This document shows, piece by piece, positions 31,199 through 43,051 of a stretch of 64,000 nt of DNA (its first letter is position 1; the number at the start of each line of letters is the position of its first letter). The DNA comes from Oscheius onirici (taxonomy: Eukaryota > Nematoda > Chromadorea > Rhabditida > Rhabditidae): the NCBI GenBank assembly GCA_932521025.1, contig OW051469.1:6894398-6958397 (forward strand), written 5' to 3'. Both the position numbers and the translations under genes were made by a program. The notes beneath the pieces were generated by a model. It was given only the letters and a program-made list of their open reading frames with translations. It was not told the origin of the DNA and did not search any database.

Positions 31199-34152
31199 TG
31201 TGATGAGAACCCACTGAAAATGAATTGTTTTAAAGTGAAATGAAGAGAAGAGGAAAGCCATTATCCTCGAGGATGACAAGAGACTCGGACTGATGTATCT
31301 GGGGCGTTCCTCCTCGGCCTTAGGGCTAAAATGATGCCCTTTATAGACAGACGACGTGGGTGTAGCCTATGATTAACCGAGAACATGTCGCCTCAGGGTT
31401 ATGAGCCTATAAGGGCATACGGTAAGGGGCTGTTCGTCATAATGGATTTTACGACTGGAGAGTGCAAACACGAGAGATAGATTTCGATGAAGACAACACT
31501 GAATAATTCCAGGGGTGTGGGAGGCCTTCTCTTATTTACATTGACGAAAGATTTTATACACCTGAATTGAGCAGCTAGATGATGAGAGCAGTGTTCTCTG
31601 TTCGGCTAGCCAATTAATCTTTTTTGAACTCTGGCGAAGGTCTTGACCGGATTCCATGAAAGGTTTCAGAACGCTCCGGAACAATCAGGATGCAAGGAAG
31701 AAGCTCAAGAAAAGCAGGTAAATGAGAAAAGAAAGGTCTACACACTTCGAGAATAAGAGCCACTTGTGGATTCGTTGGGCACCCAGTTATTACCTTTTTC
31801 GCCTTTCAAAAGAACTGAGAGCCACAATTGTTCTTTAATTGTCAAGTTGTTCTATCTCCCACATTTGGATCTTTCCTGAGCGGTTATACTCCCAAAATCT
31901 GGAGATCTCGAGACATTCCTTCAGATACGCATTGAGATTTCCAATGTTTTGCCTAGTTCTACAAAAGACTAAACTATGGGGGTTATGATCGTTGTGAGCT
32001 TTTGAAATCTGTTCAAAAGAGAGATTTAGGTATTTCTAATCGAATTAGTACGGTAGATCTTCGAAGCACTTTTTGCTTATCCTGTTGTGTGAAAGAAGAG
32101 CGGTTGTTGTGAACAAGAGACAAGGAAGAGTTCCCTAAAGTTCCTGAATGGTAAGGAGTTCCGTATATGTTAACGACCGGAACGTCATAATGTAAATGTA
32201 AGTCAATCTAGTTAATCCTCTCAAGTTAAAAAACAACCTAGACCAGTCTTCAAATATTCGTTCTCACTTATTTAAGGTTGCTGTTTACCTTGTGAATTTC
32301 TAGACACGCTAACGAACTAAACTCCAAAAGTTCAGGAAAATCAAAAAGAGCTCAAGAAAAACACAATCTGGGTGGTCCGACAGGATCTAAAGAGACTATC
32401 CTATATGCAAATTGGTCAATTATTCGCCAGAGACAGGAATCTTCGCGGAATTAACGACGGAATCTGCATAGGAAAGTTTGAATAGTCGATGCGAGATTCT
32501 AGACGAAAGTCTCTGAACTTGCAAAAGTTCAAATGTCTCCAGGTGGACTGATCAAACATAGACAATAACCTTCTAGACTCTGAACAACCTAGGAAAACAA
32601 AAAGAAGAAGATGTTTGCCGGAGGCAGTGATAGTAAAGAAGGCGGAATCTAATTGGATCTTGGCTGTGAAATATTTCACGCTCCAGGAGATCACATATTG
32701 TCAGCAAGGAAGAAAAGATAGCCCAACAAAAAGGGGCCTTCTTGGAACACGGGAATGAAACTTATGAATTTTGGATGGCAAGGGGTCCGGATTTCAAAAA
32801 CTGCTGCAGTCAGTTCTGTCTACACAATTCTCATTTCGGGACGACGAGTGTGACGGAAAGGCATCCTAATGGATAAGTCAAATGAACAAGAAGCAGTCTG
32901 GTGTTAATCCAGTCGATGGAATAAGTGAATCAGGACCGAAGGCTTCCCAATGTGAGTCGAGAGTTCAGTTCCTTGGGAAAGAGAGAAGGGGACTGGTCAA
33001 CATGACGTTGGCTGTTGTTCTAGCTCTCTTTCATTGTGTGAAGACCCATATGATTTGAATAATTCCTAATATTAGGGCTGCACAGAGAGTAGAGAGGAAA
33101 TACCGGACAGGGATCAAAAGCCTGACATTTTCGGAAACACTGGCTCACTTCAAGCTCGCTTTTTTCTGGACGAATAGTAGAAAAGTTTTGTCAAAACTGT
33201 GGCTTGTCGAAGATGCTTCAAGTTGGCAAATACTTGGTCTATCTCGCCCTCTAAGGAGATAGTAAAATGTACGAGCCAACTGTTGCTGCTAGCGTCGTCG
33301 AAACTAAACGCTTGACTTTGTAAGTTTGATAAAAAAAAAGCAAGGGTACGAGTTACTTGACTCACTCGGGAAAGTACATGTTCTCAAGGAAGGAAGCGTT
33401 CAACGGGAAAATTGAGTCTGCCTCCCGTCCGAGATGTCTGAACCAGAAAGGGAGTATCCATGTGTGAGGTCCCGCAACTCTAATTGACGTGGAGAGAGTG
33501 AAGGTCCGTCATTTCATTACACGCTCTCAGTCTTTATAGCCGACGTGACCGTAGTGCCTTTCTCGCGCGCGTTGACGTGATTCTTCCTAAGAGCAAGGGC
33601 GTAAACGCAGGATGGATCTAATTTTCATACATTAGTATCAGTCTCTTTGCCGCTGGCAAAAAGGCCACTTTCCCTCAGAATAGAAGAATGAGAAGAAGAT
33701 TGCAGACGACAGACTCCTACGGACGATGACGGAAGCTTGGAAACGACGACTGTAAGAGGGAGATTCTCCGAAAATGATGAATCATCAGGACGCTTACACT
33801 TTTTGCTTGACTACTGTCAGAGTATTGTGAGAGCGAGTCGATAACGTTGCTACTTGTCCCGAACTTATCATAACTATTGTAAGCAACTTTGAACAATTTA
33901 GATATTCAAATTGACATCAATAATTAGCTTAGAATTATTGCTGCACGACAGTATTCCTATTGAGTGAAACAGTATCAGAAAAAATAGTGGAGAACATGTA
34001 GAGGTGCTTGAAACCAAGAGTACACTCTGGTTCCTGTTGGTCCAGTTCCCTGCATGAAAAAGTGCCACTGAATCGGTCATAAAGGGGCCCACTTTAGCTC
34101 AAAATCACCGTCACTTCCATCTCATCAAGACAAGGTTTATTCAGCATTTGTT
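31199..34152. other. Large gene-free interval upstream of nlp-18-like gene
   Basis: Nearly 3 kb with no credible exons on either strand and no repeat matching others in the window. It includes the promoter of the neuropeptide gene; a CCTTTATAGAC motif at about 31338 is TATA-like in the plus direction only. Its unusual length for this gene-dense window suggests cis-regulatory content or an unrecognised RNA gene. Confidence 0.4.
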
Positions 34153-35590
34153 CTACTTGGGTTTTCTTTTGATCGGAGTTGGCTCCGGTTCTGGATATGG
34201 TTCTCTGATTATCTGCATACATTTGTCCACTTCTGCTTTGATGCTTTTAGATCCTCCAATCAGCAATCCAAATTTAGACAGATCGTAGCCCAACTGTTTT
34301 AGCTCTGCTTGTAGTTGCGAGCTTTCGAGAATTTTGATTCCTTCATCATGTTTCTCAGTCTGAAGATTGAGAGATTTAATTATTTCTTCTAGCATCTTTA
34401 GTCGTCTCTCCGATTCCTTCAGCCTTGCCCGAGTCTTTTTTTGCGATTTATTGTTGCGGTCTCTGTCCTCAGCCGCTAAATTCAGATTATTGGAAGTCAC
34501 GGAACACAGGAAGTTTTACAACGTTTTCAATAGTTGGTTAGAAGAAAGGTAGCAAGAAAAAATACTCACTTCTTTCCGGTTTATTTGCTTGACTTTCTTT
34601 TTTGGCTTCAGGAACTTCTGGACTACTTCCGTGGCTTACCGTACTGCTGTTAACAGACGGTCCTGCTGAATAAGAAGACAGGGATGGGAGGTGCCGGGTA
34701 GCAGGAGAGATTTCTTCCGCAGTTTGATTGAAGTTGTTACAAGGAAGAGTAAACGAAATTCTCTGCTGAAAACAGTTTTCTGGATTTCCTGTCTCTCCCA
34801 TGTATTTCGGTGGGACTTGTGTCAGTAGATTCTGCTGACTCTGAACGTCTGTCCAGCTAGACGGTTGATGGAACGATTCTGGTGGGTAGATTTCAGTTTG
34901 CATTCTTATTTGACTCTGATTGTGAGATTCCATCGTTGAACTGGACTCAGGCAATATTGTGCTAATCGCTGGTATGTCAAGAGCAAATGTATTTGTGTCA
35001 TCGCCTGTTTGGTTGAAGAGCGGAGTGAAACTCGGATACTGTCCAGACTGAAAACTCATTCGTCTTTCGTTGTCATTCCGAGTTATTGGGAAGATTGGAA
35101 ACTGCTCGGGAACATTTCTTGCATTTTTGTCATGTGAGAACTGATGTTGGTTGGAATTATGGTTGTAGTCGTGAGAGAGAAGCTGATATCCATTAGCTAA
35201 GTCCCGGTTGCAAACTGAACTCAGTATGGTTAGCGACATTCAGAACTTACTCTGTTGCTTTTGATTCTCAGGTCTGAAAACCGAACTAGGAGCTGAAACC
35301 TCTGAAGAGTTTGCGGAAAAGCCAGGTACTGATCGTCTTATAGGACCATACGAACTGTTCGATACAGTTTGGTTTCTGCAGGGGAAACCCGGGGTAGTGA
35401 GTGACTGATTACAAGCTTGAAAATCAGCCCCGTAGTAAGGATAGTTTTGTGACGCAGCCTGAAAAGTCGAAGCTATCTGGCGCCAGAATTAGCCTTATCA
35501 GTCATGAAAATAGAGAATTTTTTAAGCGGTTAGAAATTAGGAATTGGAATAGTGCACACACGTTTTTTCATTATTTAGTTTTTGATCCAT
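34153..35590 (-). CDS. C/EBP-like bZIP transcription factor
   Basis: Putative nuclear DNA-binding dimer. Exons 35590-35558, 35458-35251, 35214-34570 and 34475-34153 keep phase and give 402 residues. The N-terminal 280 residues are low-complexity (rich in N, Q, S, P; for example HDYNHNSNQHQFSHDKN), as in activation domains. The basic region DRDRNNKSQKKTRARLK matches the C/EBP pattern R-x-R-N-N-x4-K-S/T-R-x-K/R, with Asn and Arg spaced as in bZIP. It runs into a heptad-like coiled coil (ERRLKMLEEIIKSLNLQTEK) ending about 60 residues before a Pro/Glu-rich tail (PYPEPEPTPIKRKPK). C. elegans relatives would be cebp/zip genes. A diverged tandem paralogue follows on the same strand at 36226-36890. 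The first exon (MDQKLNNEKTC) is a weaker call. Confidence 0.8.
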
Positions 35591-36225
35591 CGTATTGATA
35601 TCATTGCCTTCTAAAGTTAGTTATGCCTGAACAGTCTATGTCGGAAGTACGGTCGTTAAAAATTATTTCTGAGAGAATCGAAAATTTGACCTGTGCATCA
35701 CGGTCAAAATTAAAAATTAAGTAATTCTTCAGGGAATTCTAAGATGAGTGCCTCGGTTATTGAGTAATTGCAGAGATTACTATAGTAGAGGGCCTACTTG
35801 TCCCAGCTAAACATTCCAATGATCCACAAGCCGGTTTTTTTTTCAACTAAACTTATTTTCAGAGCCGAAAACGTACATAATTGTTCATACATACAGGTAG
35901 ACGAAGTTGGGAGAATGGATGGAATGACTGAGGTATCCGAGGATAGTAGGCAGGTGGTGGACCTCTTTTCTCAGCCATGTTCTCTGAAGAAGTCCAGCGA
36001 TCTGAGTCCTTATCAACTTAATGAGAGTAGCCAGTGCACAGCTATGATAGCAATGCTTACTTTCAGCCAGATCTTTCATAACTTTTCAAAACGAATTCAC
36101 CGTCACTCCCAAAACTATCCCAGTTGTACAATCCTACGTTCCGAAAACTTTAGTGTTATCTGTTTTCTATCTTTAAATAACAATTTACAGGTAAGATATC
36201 AAGGTTTATCAAGCTTTTTTAATCA

Positions 36226-36890
36226 TTATTTGCTCGGACTTCTTGTGACCGACTTTGGCTCCGGGTATGAGTGGTCTTCTTTAATTATCTCCAAACATTC
36301 ATCCACCTCCTTTTTTATAAGTTGAGCCTCTCCCATCAACAAGTCAACGTCCGACGCTCTCAGTTCTGTTCTTAGCTGTGGGATTTCAAGAATTTTGACT
36401 CTTCTAGCATGCTTCTCAGTCCAACTACTGAGAGAAACAATCTTCTCTTCTAGCAGCTTCAGTCGCCTTACTTGTTCCTTCTGCTTTGTCCTAATCTTCA
36501 GTTGTAAAAAACTGGCATATGATTTAAGGCGCTGGTTCTCTGGATTGACCATTGACTTAGTCACTGGAAGGACTGGAGAGAATGGAACTTATTCAGAAGC
36601 AGTTTTTGCATTGAGATCAAATGATAACTGACATTGGTTAAAGTTATCGTTGTGTTGGTAGTGGAGAAGTTGGTGTCCTTGGTTCACAGCTGAATTTGCT
36701 AGTCATAGAAATATTCGAAACCTACCGAATTGTTCTTGTATCTCAGGTCCGAGAACTACTGACGATTGCGCGAGAGCTGAAACGTTCAATGTAGCTCCAT
36801 TCCCTCTTTGAAATCCTGGCCCAATATGTGGGAAGGATTGCTGGTGGGTTTGATAGCTGTCCACAGGGGAAAAGTACCTTGAAGAATTCT
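36226..36890 (-). pseudogene. Degenerate tandem paralogue of the bZIP gene
   Basis: Open segments 36890-36726 (SPVDSYQTHQQSFPHIGPGF), 36689 onward (AVNQGHQLLHYQHNDNFN) and the coiled-coil exon ending 36226 (RRLKLLEEKIVSLSSWTEKH) align in order with the gene at 34153-35590, including the tail YPEPKSVTRSPSK. It differs in three ways. About 200 residues of the linker are missing. The basic region is changed (SFLQLKIRTKQKEQ), losing the paired Asn. An in-frame TAA follows NAKTASE, where the paralogue reads NARNVPEQ. A splice from CAAT|GTCAG to TTCCAG|TGACTAAG would remove the stop, so a shorter non-DNA-binding protein is possible. Further 5' sequence at 37063-37311 (open, Pro/Ser-rich) may be an additional exon. 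Confidence 0.65.
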
Positions 36891-37698
36891 GCAAACAACG
36901 AATAATCCGGAGTTTTTTCGGTTAGAAATTAGCGTTTCGAGAGAAATTGTTGACAATACAATTTGTTTCCTTTACTCTAATAAACAAATAACTTTTACGA
37001 ATCGATAGAACTGGGAAAAGTTATTGGCAGCAAGATGACAGGCTCCTATTTACAGAAACTTTTTATATTTTCCAGAGCTTAAAATGTACATTGGAAATCT
37101 GACGACGTTGAGAGGACGAACGATGTGACGGAGGTTGATGTCTTGGAAAGTATACCGGCGGAGGATATTTTCTGTTGGACATGAATTCGGAAGAAGAACA
37201 GGGCGTTGCCCACTGTAAAAGAGCATTGAAGGAATCTTGGGTCGGCCTCGAGCGATAAGACGGGGCCAATTTCTCTCCTCTCACAAGTTCCTGGCACTTG
37301 CACACACCCAACAGAGATTTGGAGTCTAGTGGACTACGTTCAGAAGAAATCTTTATTACTTCTATGTCTATTGGACAATTTACCGGTAAGAGACACTGTG
37401 ACTTTAGACGAGTTTTCCTGGCAGTTGATCCGAGGTGATTGGTCTAAAATGGATCTTTCCTAGAAACAAATTGAACTGAATATACATTTTATTTTAGACC
37501 AGTTTCGAGTGTTGGTTATTCTACTGCGTTAGTTGAAGCTCAGTTAGACGTGAAAATATAGAAGCATTTGACAAAACGCGAAAGAAATAGCGCAAATTTG
37601 TCTCAATCCAGTGAAACCAACGTCACACTTCGGTCCGAAGGAGACACATAGGTATTCGACTTCGGAAAGGGAACTCTGAAATAGAATTATATAGTCTC
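36891..37698. other. Region between bZIP paralogue and four-TM gene
   Basis: Contains a minus-strand open stretch 37311-37063 (MSNRKYPPPVYFPRHQPPSH) of unknown status, possibly a 5' exon of the degenerate bZIP gene. The rest shows no gene or repeat. Confidence 0.35.
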
Positions 37699-38961
37699 TC
37701 AGTCTCCGAACCTTCTAGAGTTGTTCAACTCGACTCTGGATCGAGCCGTGCGGAAGACCTTGCTGTTCTTGAGACAGGCATCCCAGGCGTAGATGAAGGC
37801 GGCGAAGAGGAAGGGGAAAAGATCGAGGAAGATGAGCAACAGGACACTGTAGGTCGGGAACAGAGAGTTTTTAATCTTGGGCAGACAGGGAGTCTAATCA
37901 AGTTTTTTAGAAAAGAATTGCAATACCTGGAGATCAAATTGGACTAGAGTCTCGTGTGGGTTGAAGGTGCAGGCAAAGTCGTCCTCGATGTTTTTGAGCT
38001 GGTACTCGTCGCGGGGACTGGCTTCGACGAAAAGACGGTCAATCATCTGCATCATTTTATTTTCTTAACACAAAAAATACAAACCTTGGGGAATTGAGCG
38101 GCTCCCCAAAGGACGGGGTGGAAGAGGTACAGGAATTGAGCAATGGCGAACAGGAGACAGACCAGAAGAACACACTGGAAGGAATTATAAACACATCGAA
38201 GGAAACATACCCTGTATACTAGCTTGACTACGTTTCCGGAAACAACCTCACAATGAATGAGAATGAGAACGGGAGCTAGAAGAACACAGAACAGGACGTT
38301 CCACCAGAAGAGTGTCCAAATGGTAGAATTTGTCTGGAAGTCAAGCTGGTAAGAGAGACAACAAAATAAAAGTAGAGACTATGTCAAATATACTCAGTTG
38401 CTGTTCAGATCCAATTTCTCGTTACCGCAGAATTTTCCCAGAAAAAGTACTTTTCATTTCAGTTCTCTGCCAACTCTCTGCTTTTTGGAAAGCTTTGAAA
38501 AGCTAGTGAATCTCGAAGATAGTCAAACTTTCAATCTGAAACTGCTCTTTTGACTAAAGTCTCACCTTCCTAGTCAAGTCAACATAATCTTCCAGTTCCT
38601 CGACCGTCATCCAGTGTCTTCCTTTTGTATCAATTCCTTCCGTATTATTCTCAGTAGGGTAGTTCTCGTCCATGGCCAGTTTCAGTTCCTAAACTTTCGA
38701 TTTATTTTTATTTTTAAATTCCCAAACCTGAGCAATCTGATGCGTTCTGTTGATGTAGGTGTTCAGATGGCTGTTGACCGGATGATGAATGACTCCATAG
38801 ATGCACAAAATGACGGCAATGGTCAGAAAACAGACAAAGATGCACTGTCCGAGTCGCGCATCCAGCTTCGATTTGTACTTTTTCAAATCCTGCAACAAGA
38901 AAATCGTTTTTGTCGCGGCCAATTGGCTGTCGCTCGGGTCATTCTCAAGGTTTGTGTTCAT
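37699..38961 (-). CDS. Four-transmembrane protein of unknown family
   Basis: Minus-strand multi-exon gene starting MNTNLENDPSDSQLAATK at 38961 and ending ARSRVELNNSRRFGD at 37699. Predicted helices: CIFVCFLTIAVILCIYGVIH (TM1), WTLFWWNVLFCVLLAPVLIL (TM2), CVLLVCLLFAIAQFLYLFHP (TM3) and SVLLLIFLDLFPFLFAAFIY (TM4). The segment after TM1 is hydrophilic with N-x-T sites (NTEGID, INRTHQ) and RHWMTVEELEDYVDLTRK. A second loop between TM3 and TM4 carries CTFNP and TPCLPKI cysteines. Topology resembles tetraspanins or claudin-like proteins, but there is no CCG motif, so I do not assign it. A 5' non-coding exon at about 39006-39030 is possible. The exons between are well bounded by GT/AG. Confidence 0.7.
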
Positions 38962-39678
38962 GTAATCCCATCAGAGGGATCGATGCGCATTCTAAGGAAA
39001 AAAGGCTTACCACTTCTCTTCGCCTCATTCTGAAAATATTTATCAGGTTTTACTTGAGCAAGAAGAAGAATAATAAGAAAGTGTTAATTGGGCGCTGTCT
39101 CTCACAAACACGATCGCGGGACTGTAATAAAGGCGTCGGAAAACAACCAATTGAGAGAAGGAACTTCCGGGCTATATATATTTTCGCTAAAAAGGAACTT
39201 AACGGTAGTCACTTGGCCTCACTTTTGAAAAGATAAAAACCATTTTTTGCGCTTCCATCACCGGCTGATCTCTAAGCACTGCTGACCTTTCTTGGCATTT
39301 ATTGGGAGAGAAAAACTAATCGAAAGTTTACGGACTGAAGCTGGCCATGGACGAGAAAAAGCGAGCGATTTGCAACACGAAAGAAGTCGGAGAACATTTC
39401 TTGCTTGAAACAAGTTATTGCCTTTTCCGTCCTGTTTCCAAAAGCCATCTAACTGTTAGTGAAAAACCATGTGAAAAGGAAAATGTTGAAGGGGCAGAAG
39501 CATTGGAAAATGTTGAAGGGGCAGGATCAACCTCTGTCTGTAGGCTTAAAAATTAAAGAAGAAAAATATTTTTCATTGTTTTTCAACAAAAGAAAAAGTC
39601 TGACCATATGTGTGCGAGTTGCCAAGTGTGACAAGTGAAAAACTGTAATTTGATTTGATCTGCCGAGGCGTAATGGTT
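38962..39678. other. Intergenic region
   Basis: No supported gene. A plus-strand ORF at 39347-39556 carries a short internal duplication (ENVEGAEAL, ENVEGAGS) but has no start context, homology or splice partner, so it is not called. Confidence 0.4.
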
Positions 39679-40981
39679 TTAAAGAATGCGCTGGAGACGG
39701 AGGGCAACAAACAGCTGTATGGTGAAGTTATTTGGAGGAACAGAATCTTTAATAAATGAAAAGGAGAGTGAGAGTTCTCTTGGCACCGCGCGAACAAGAA
39801 CAGTCTCAGGTCTCTGCGTGTTCCTACGAGTATCAGTAAATAGAGCGAGGGGTGACAAGCCGAACTGCCGAACGGAAAAAGGACCGCGATCAATTAAGAC
39901 AAATGGATGACCAGGAACTTACCGGCTTCGTCTTGACGTAGATTTCTTGAACACCGCCTCCAGTCAAGGTACCACTTCCTTTGTGGTAATCTCGAAGAGA
40001 TCTGGGCGATTCCGATCCGGTCGTGGAGATTCTGAAACGAGTATAGTTGGTTCAAATAGGCAATATTTTGTTATTGAAAAAATTCATTAATGTGAGCATC
40101 TTTGTCGATTAAAGCTTTGATTTTTCGGGCACCGCGACGAAATAGAACTGTTTTTTATAGAACTGTCACGAAATAGAACTTGTAACGAAATAGAACTTGT
40201 CGCGAAATAGAATTGTAATTAATTAGAACTGTAACAGAATAGAGCTGTTACGAAATAGAACTTGACAAGTTTTGACAAGTTGCTCTAAAGAACAATGATT
40301 CCTTGTTTTGTATCGCTTGCTGTTTCGTTGTATCGCTTGCTCATGGGACGCGGAAAGGCCAAGCGCGTTTTGGACATCAATAGATATGCTATGAGGCATA
40401 AAAAAAGTCTTTCCGACAAGAGAATTTATTATTGTGTCAAACGGTTAGTTTTTTCATCATCTTAATCTTCTATCTTTCTAGAGACAGAAAGTTCAATTCG
40501 TGTCCGGCCGTCTATCTCAACGTTTTTTTTTAAATCTTACTGGCCACAAGGCAAAGATCACTGAGAGCTTCTATTTAGTCACAAAGACCTCAATTACCAG
40601 TTCTATTTCGTTACAAGTTCTATTTCGTGACAGTTCTATAAAAAAACAGTTCTATTTCGTCACGGTGCCGATTTTTCGTCTCATTATATTTTTCATCGGA
40701 ATCAAGTAGCGGGAAGTGAAACTTTGATAAGAACAAAATTTAATGTACTGTGAATTAATATTTTCCGAAACAGAGCTTGACTTACATCGCCGGATCAGTA
40801 CTTTTGGTCGATCGTGGACTTTCACTCCTGACCATTCCATGGTTGTCCATTCTGATTACCTGAAAGATCAAATTAATAAAAACGAACAGATACAAAGAGA
40901 AAGACTCACGTCCAGAGCTCTGTCTCTACCGTAGGAAATGGAATGGATTGGGTATGGATTATCAACGTAGAAGATCTTCAT
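39679..40981 (-). CDS. Small hypothetical protein with a transposon-bearing intron
   Basis: Four in-phase exons can be read. Start 40981 gives MKIFYVDNPYPIHSISYGRD and RALD|. Then VIRMDNHGMVRSESPRSTKS and TDPA|. Then (about 40030-39919) STTGSESPRSLRDYHKGSGT, LTGGGVQEIYVKTKP|. Then a short last exon LFVALRLQRIL to the stop at 39679. The donor AT|GTAAGT of exon 2 matches the phase of exon 3. The product is about 100 residues, Ser/Arg-rich with SESPRS repeated twice. No domain was recognised. Intron 2 carries the 542-bp MULE-like element at 40128-40669. An upstream exon joining it to the gene at 41657-42266 is possible but the phase does not fit the visible acceptor. Confidence 0.5.
40128..40669. 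mobile_element. MULE-like element with FLYWCH-type zinc-finger fragment
   Basis: It is flanked by a perfect 9-bp target-site duplication GATTTTTCG (40119-40127 and 40670-40678). Termini are inverted: GGCACCGCGACGAAATAG on the left, the complement of GGCACCGTGACGAAATAG on the right, followed by subterminal repeats of CGAAATAGAACTTGT on both sides (40136-40265 and 40610-40660). A small internal reading frame at 40342-40530, with an apparent intron, gives MGRGKAKRVLDINRYAM, DKRIYYCVKR and RKFNSCPAVYLN, resembling the YWxCxx...CPAxx half of a FLYWCH finger, then a frameshift at a T-run before TGHKAKI. No DDE transposase was found, so it is non-autonomous. Confidence 0.75.
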
Positions 40982-41656
40982 GGATAGCTAACTTTCCATG
41001 TGTGGGGTGAGTGACAGGGAGAGCCCTCTCCGACAATTTAGTGTCCAGTTTTTGGGCGGGAGAGAGATTGAAGAGACCCCAGACAACGAACTCTTGGGGT
41101 TTGGACACGAAAAAAGCATATGGGGAGCGAAGGACGAACGCGTCGAGACGAGAAACGACGACTTTGGTTTTATGGCTTCTCAGGAAAAGACCAAGGTTGG
41201 ATTGGATCAATGTGAGAGAGAGAGACAAAGAAAAGCAGGGAAGTCCTCGGGAAGACGAAAAAAAGAGCTGAGGGAACAACTGACTTGTGGGAGGGAGACA
41301 GAAAAAAGAGAGAACACTAATTATCAAGAGTCATGTCCGGGTCAGGCACAGAAAAACCGGATATGACCACAATCTGACTCTTCGCAGCAGAGTAATCCGA
41401 AGTGAGAGAATGGGTGACCCTGACAGTCGCACTATCAGTTGTTTTTGTTCTGGGCTAGGGGTGAAAATGGTTACGAGAAGACGAATCAATCAGTCCTAAA
41501 CCGTGACCGTGTTCTGGTACAGGGCGAAATCAATCACAACCCACTGGAATCGGTGTCAACTTATTGACCGATCCCGTCGAAGCTGCTTTAGGTAGGTAGT
41601 CGGGCAGCTGGCGTGTTCTATGAGAAAATGTTTCGATGAGAATTTGAAGTTTACCT

Positions 41657-42266
41657 GAGGATTGGAGTCTCACTTGGAGAAGGAATGGATTCGCTGGACA
41701 GACGGAGGAGCTCTACAACATCGTCCAGATCGTCGAGAGAGTTTTGACGGTAGGTTGGACCTCGAGGATTTCCAGAGGCTGGAAAGTTTGAATTTTTCAG
41801 AAAAGTCCCAGTACCTCTCGGTTTGTACTGCTGCTTCACAGGAAAAGAACTTGATCCATCCTCAAAGTGAACCGACCTTCTCGCAGGCTGTAACGGCGGT
41901 AAAGAAGCTGAAATCCGAAACTTTCGAGAGAAAAAGTAACCTACTTTCCTTCCTGTTGATTCGCACCCGACTTGAAACTATCGAAGAGTAGCCATCATCG
42001 TCCCGTCGAACAGGCGAAGCTCTCATGATGTCGGAACTCAACGAACCACTTCGAACAAGCTCAGCAAGAGCAGCACACATTGTGTGAATCAAAAAACCAC
42101 TGCCGCGGGGCTGTGAAGGTGTAACAGCCGGTTGAGTTTGTCCACAGAGTCTTGACCAAGGCAATAGTTGTCTAGAAGAATGAAAGAGCTTCAAAGAAGG
42201 AAACATGTACTGTACAACTGACCCGTTCAATTTCCCGAATTTTAACAGTACAGAACGATCCGTCAT
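41657..42266 (-). CDS. Hypothetical Ser/Pro-rich protein
   Basis: Start ATG 42266 gives MTDRSVLLKFGKLNG, spliced at 42222 (GG|GTCAG) to 42171 in phase. It continues QLLPWSRLCGQTQPAVTPSQ, CAALAELVRSGSLSSDIMRA, SPVRRDDDGYSSIVSSR, then an exon with PARRSVHFEDGSSSFPVKQQ and, after a probable 36-bp in-frame intron, RGPTYRQNSLDDLDDVVELL and SESIPSPSETPIL. The SLDDLDDVVELLRL stretch is an amphipathic leucine/aspartate helix reminiscent of a paxillin LD motif, which is a suggestion only. The 3' end is unclear: the donor AG|GTAAAC at 41656 could join an exon ending quickly at about 40978. No TM or signal peptide. Confidence 0.5.
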
Positions 42267-43051
42267 GTTTTGTTCAATTTTCCGTGGGATGCTTAAAATC
42301 TCATCAGCCTGTCGCCGCCCTGGCGCCTCGATCAACTCTTTAGCACTCCAAGTTCAAAAATGACTCTACTCCTGACAATCTCTCACTCGGCTTTTTTTTT
42401 GTATTTTTTTGCTCTAGAACGTGGCTCCATCAATCCTCAGTGTCTGAAAGCCGTATCATTGGACGATAGACGAGAACAAGCCTAACCAGTAATTCGTCAA
42501 GGGAAATTGAGCATGCTATCTCTTCCAAATTTCAATCTTTGATTTCCGTTTGACACGGCTTCACATTTTAGGCATTTTTCGAATCTTTGTTTCTTCCGTC
42601 CTTGCATCAGCAACTTTCGATTGATTCTCCGACATTGATTCCTCTCCAGAACCTCACTTATTCAAATGACAATACCGTGTCGAAAGCTTCGGCATCAACT
42701 GAAAAAAGATCATTACTTCCGAGTCTGGATTCATGAGGCAGTCATTTCCTTGAGTGTACCATACTGACAGCACTGAAGCTGACTCGCATCGCTGGGCAGA
42801 ATAAAGTCCGAAAATATTCACTAACCATTTAAAGCATCCGTCAAGACTAGAGCAAAGATTTTGGAACAGCAAAAAGACGGAGTTCTGTGGAGACATCTTC
42901 TTCCAGTAGCCGCTACCTGAAATGTGATGAGAATCTACCAAGCTTTCAGAATATTGTATTGCTATGGAGAACCACCCAGTCACCAGTCCCTAGACACCTT
43001 AACACCGCCTCAGTCCTCCAATGCCCAACTTGCTAGTCACTCGAGAGAGAT

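Noticed and set aside
39347-39556. Plus-strand ORF with a duplicated ENVEGAE motif
   Set aside because: The duplication is a 27-bp DNA repeat; no splice partners or signal peptide, and it lies between minus-strand genes.
40962-41327. 121-codon minus-strand ORF with hydrophobic stretches
   Set aside because: It overlaps the start of the better supported spliced gene at 40981, has no splice signals, and its composition reflects purine-rich sequence on the other strand.
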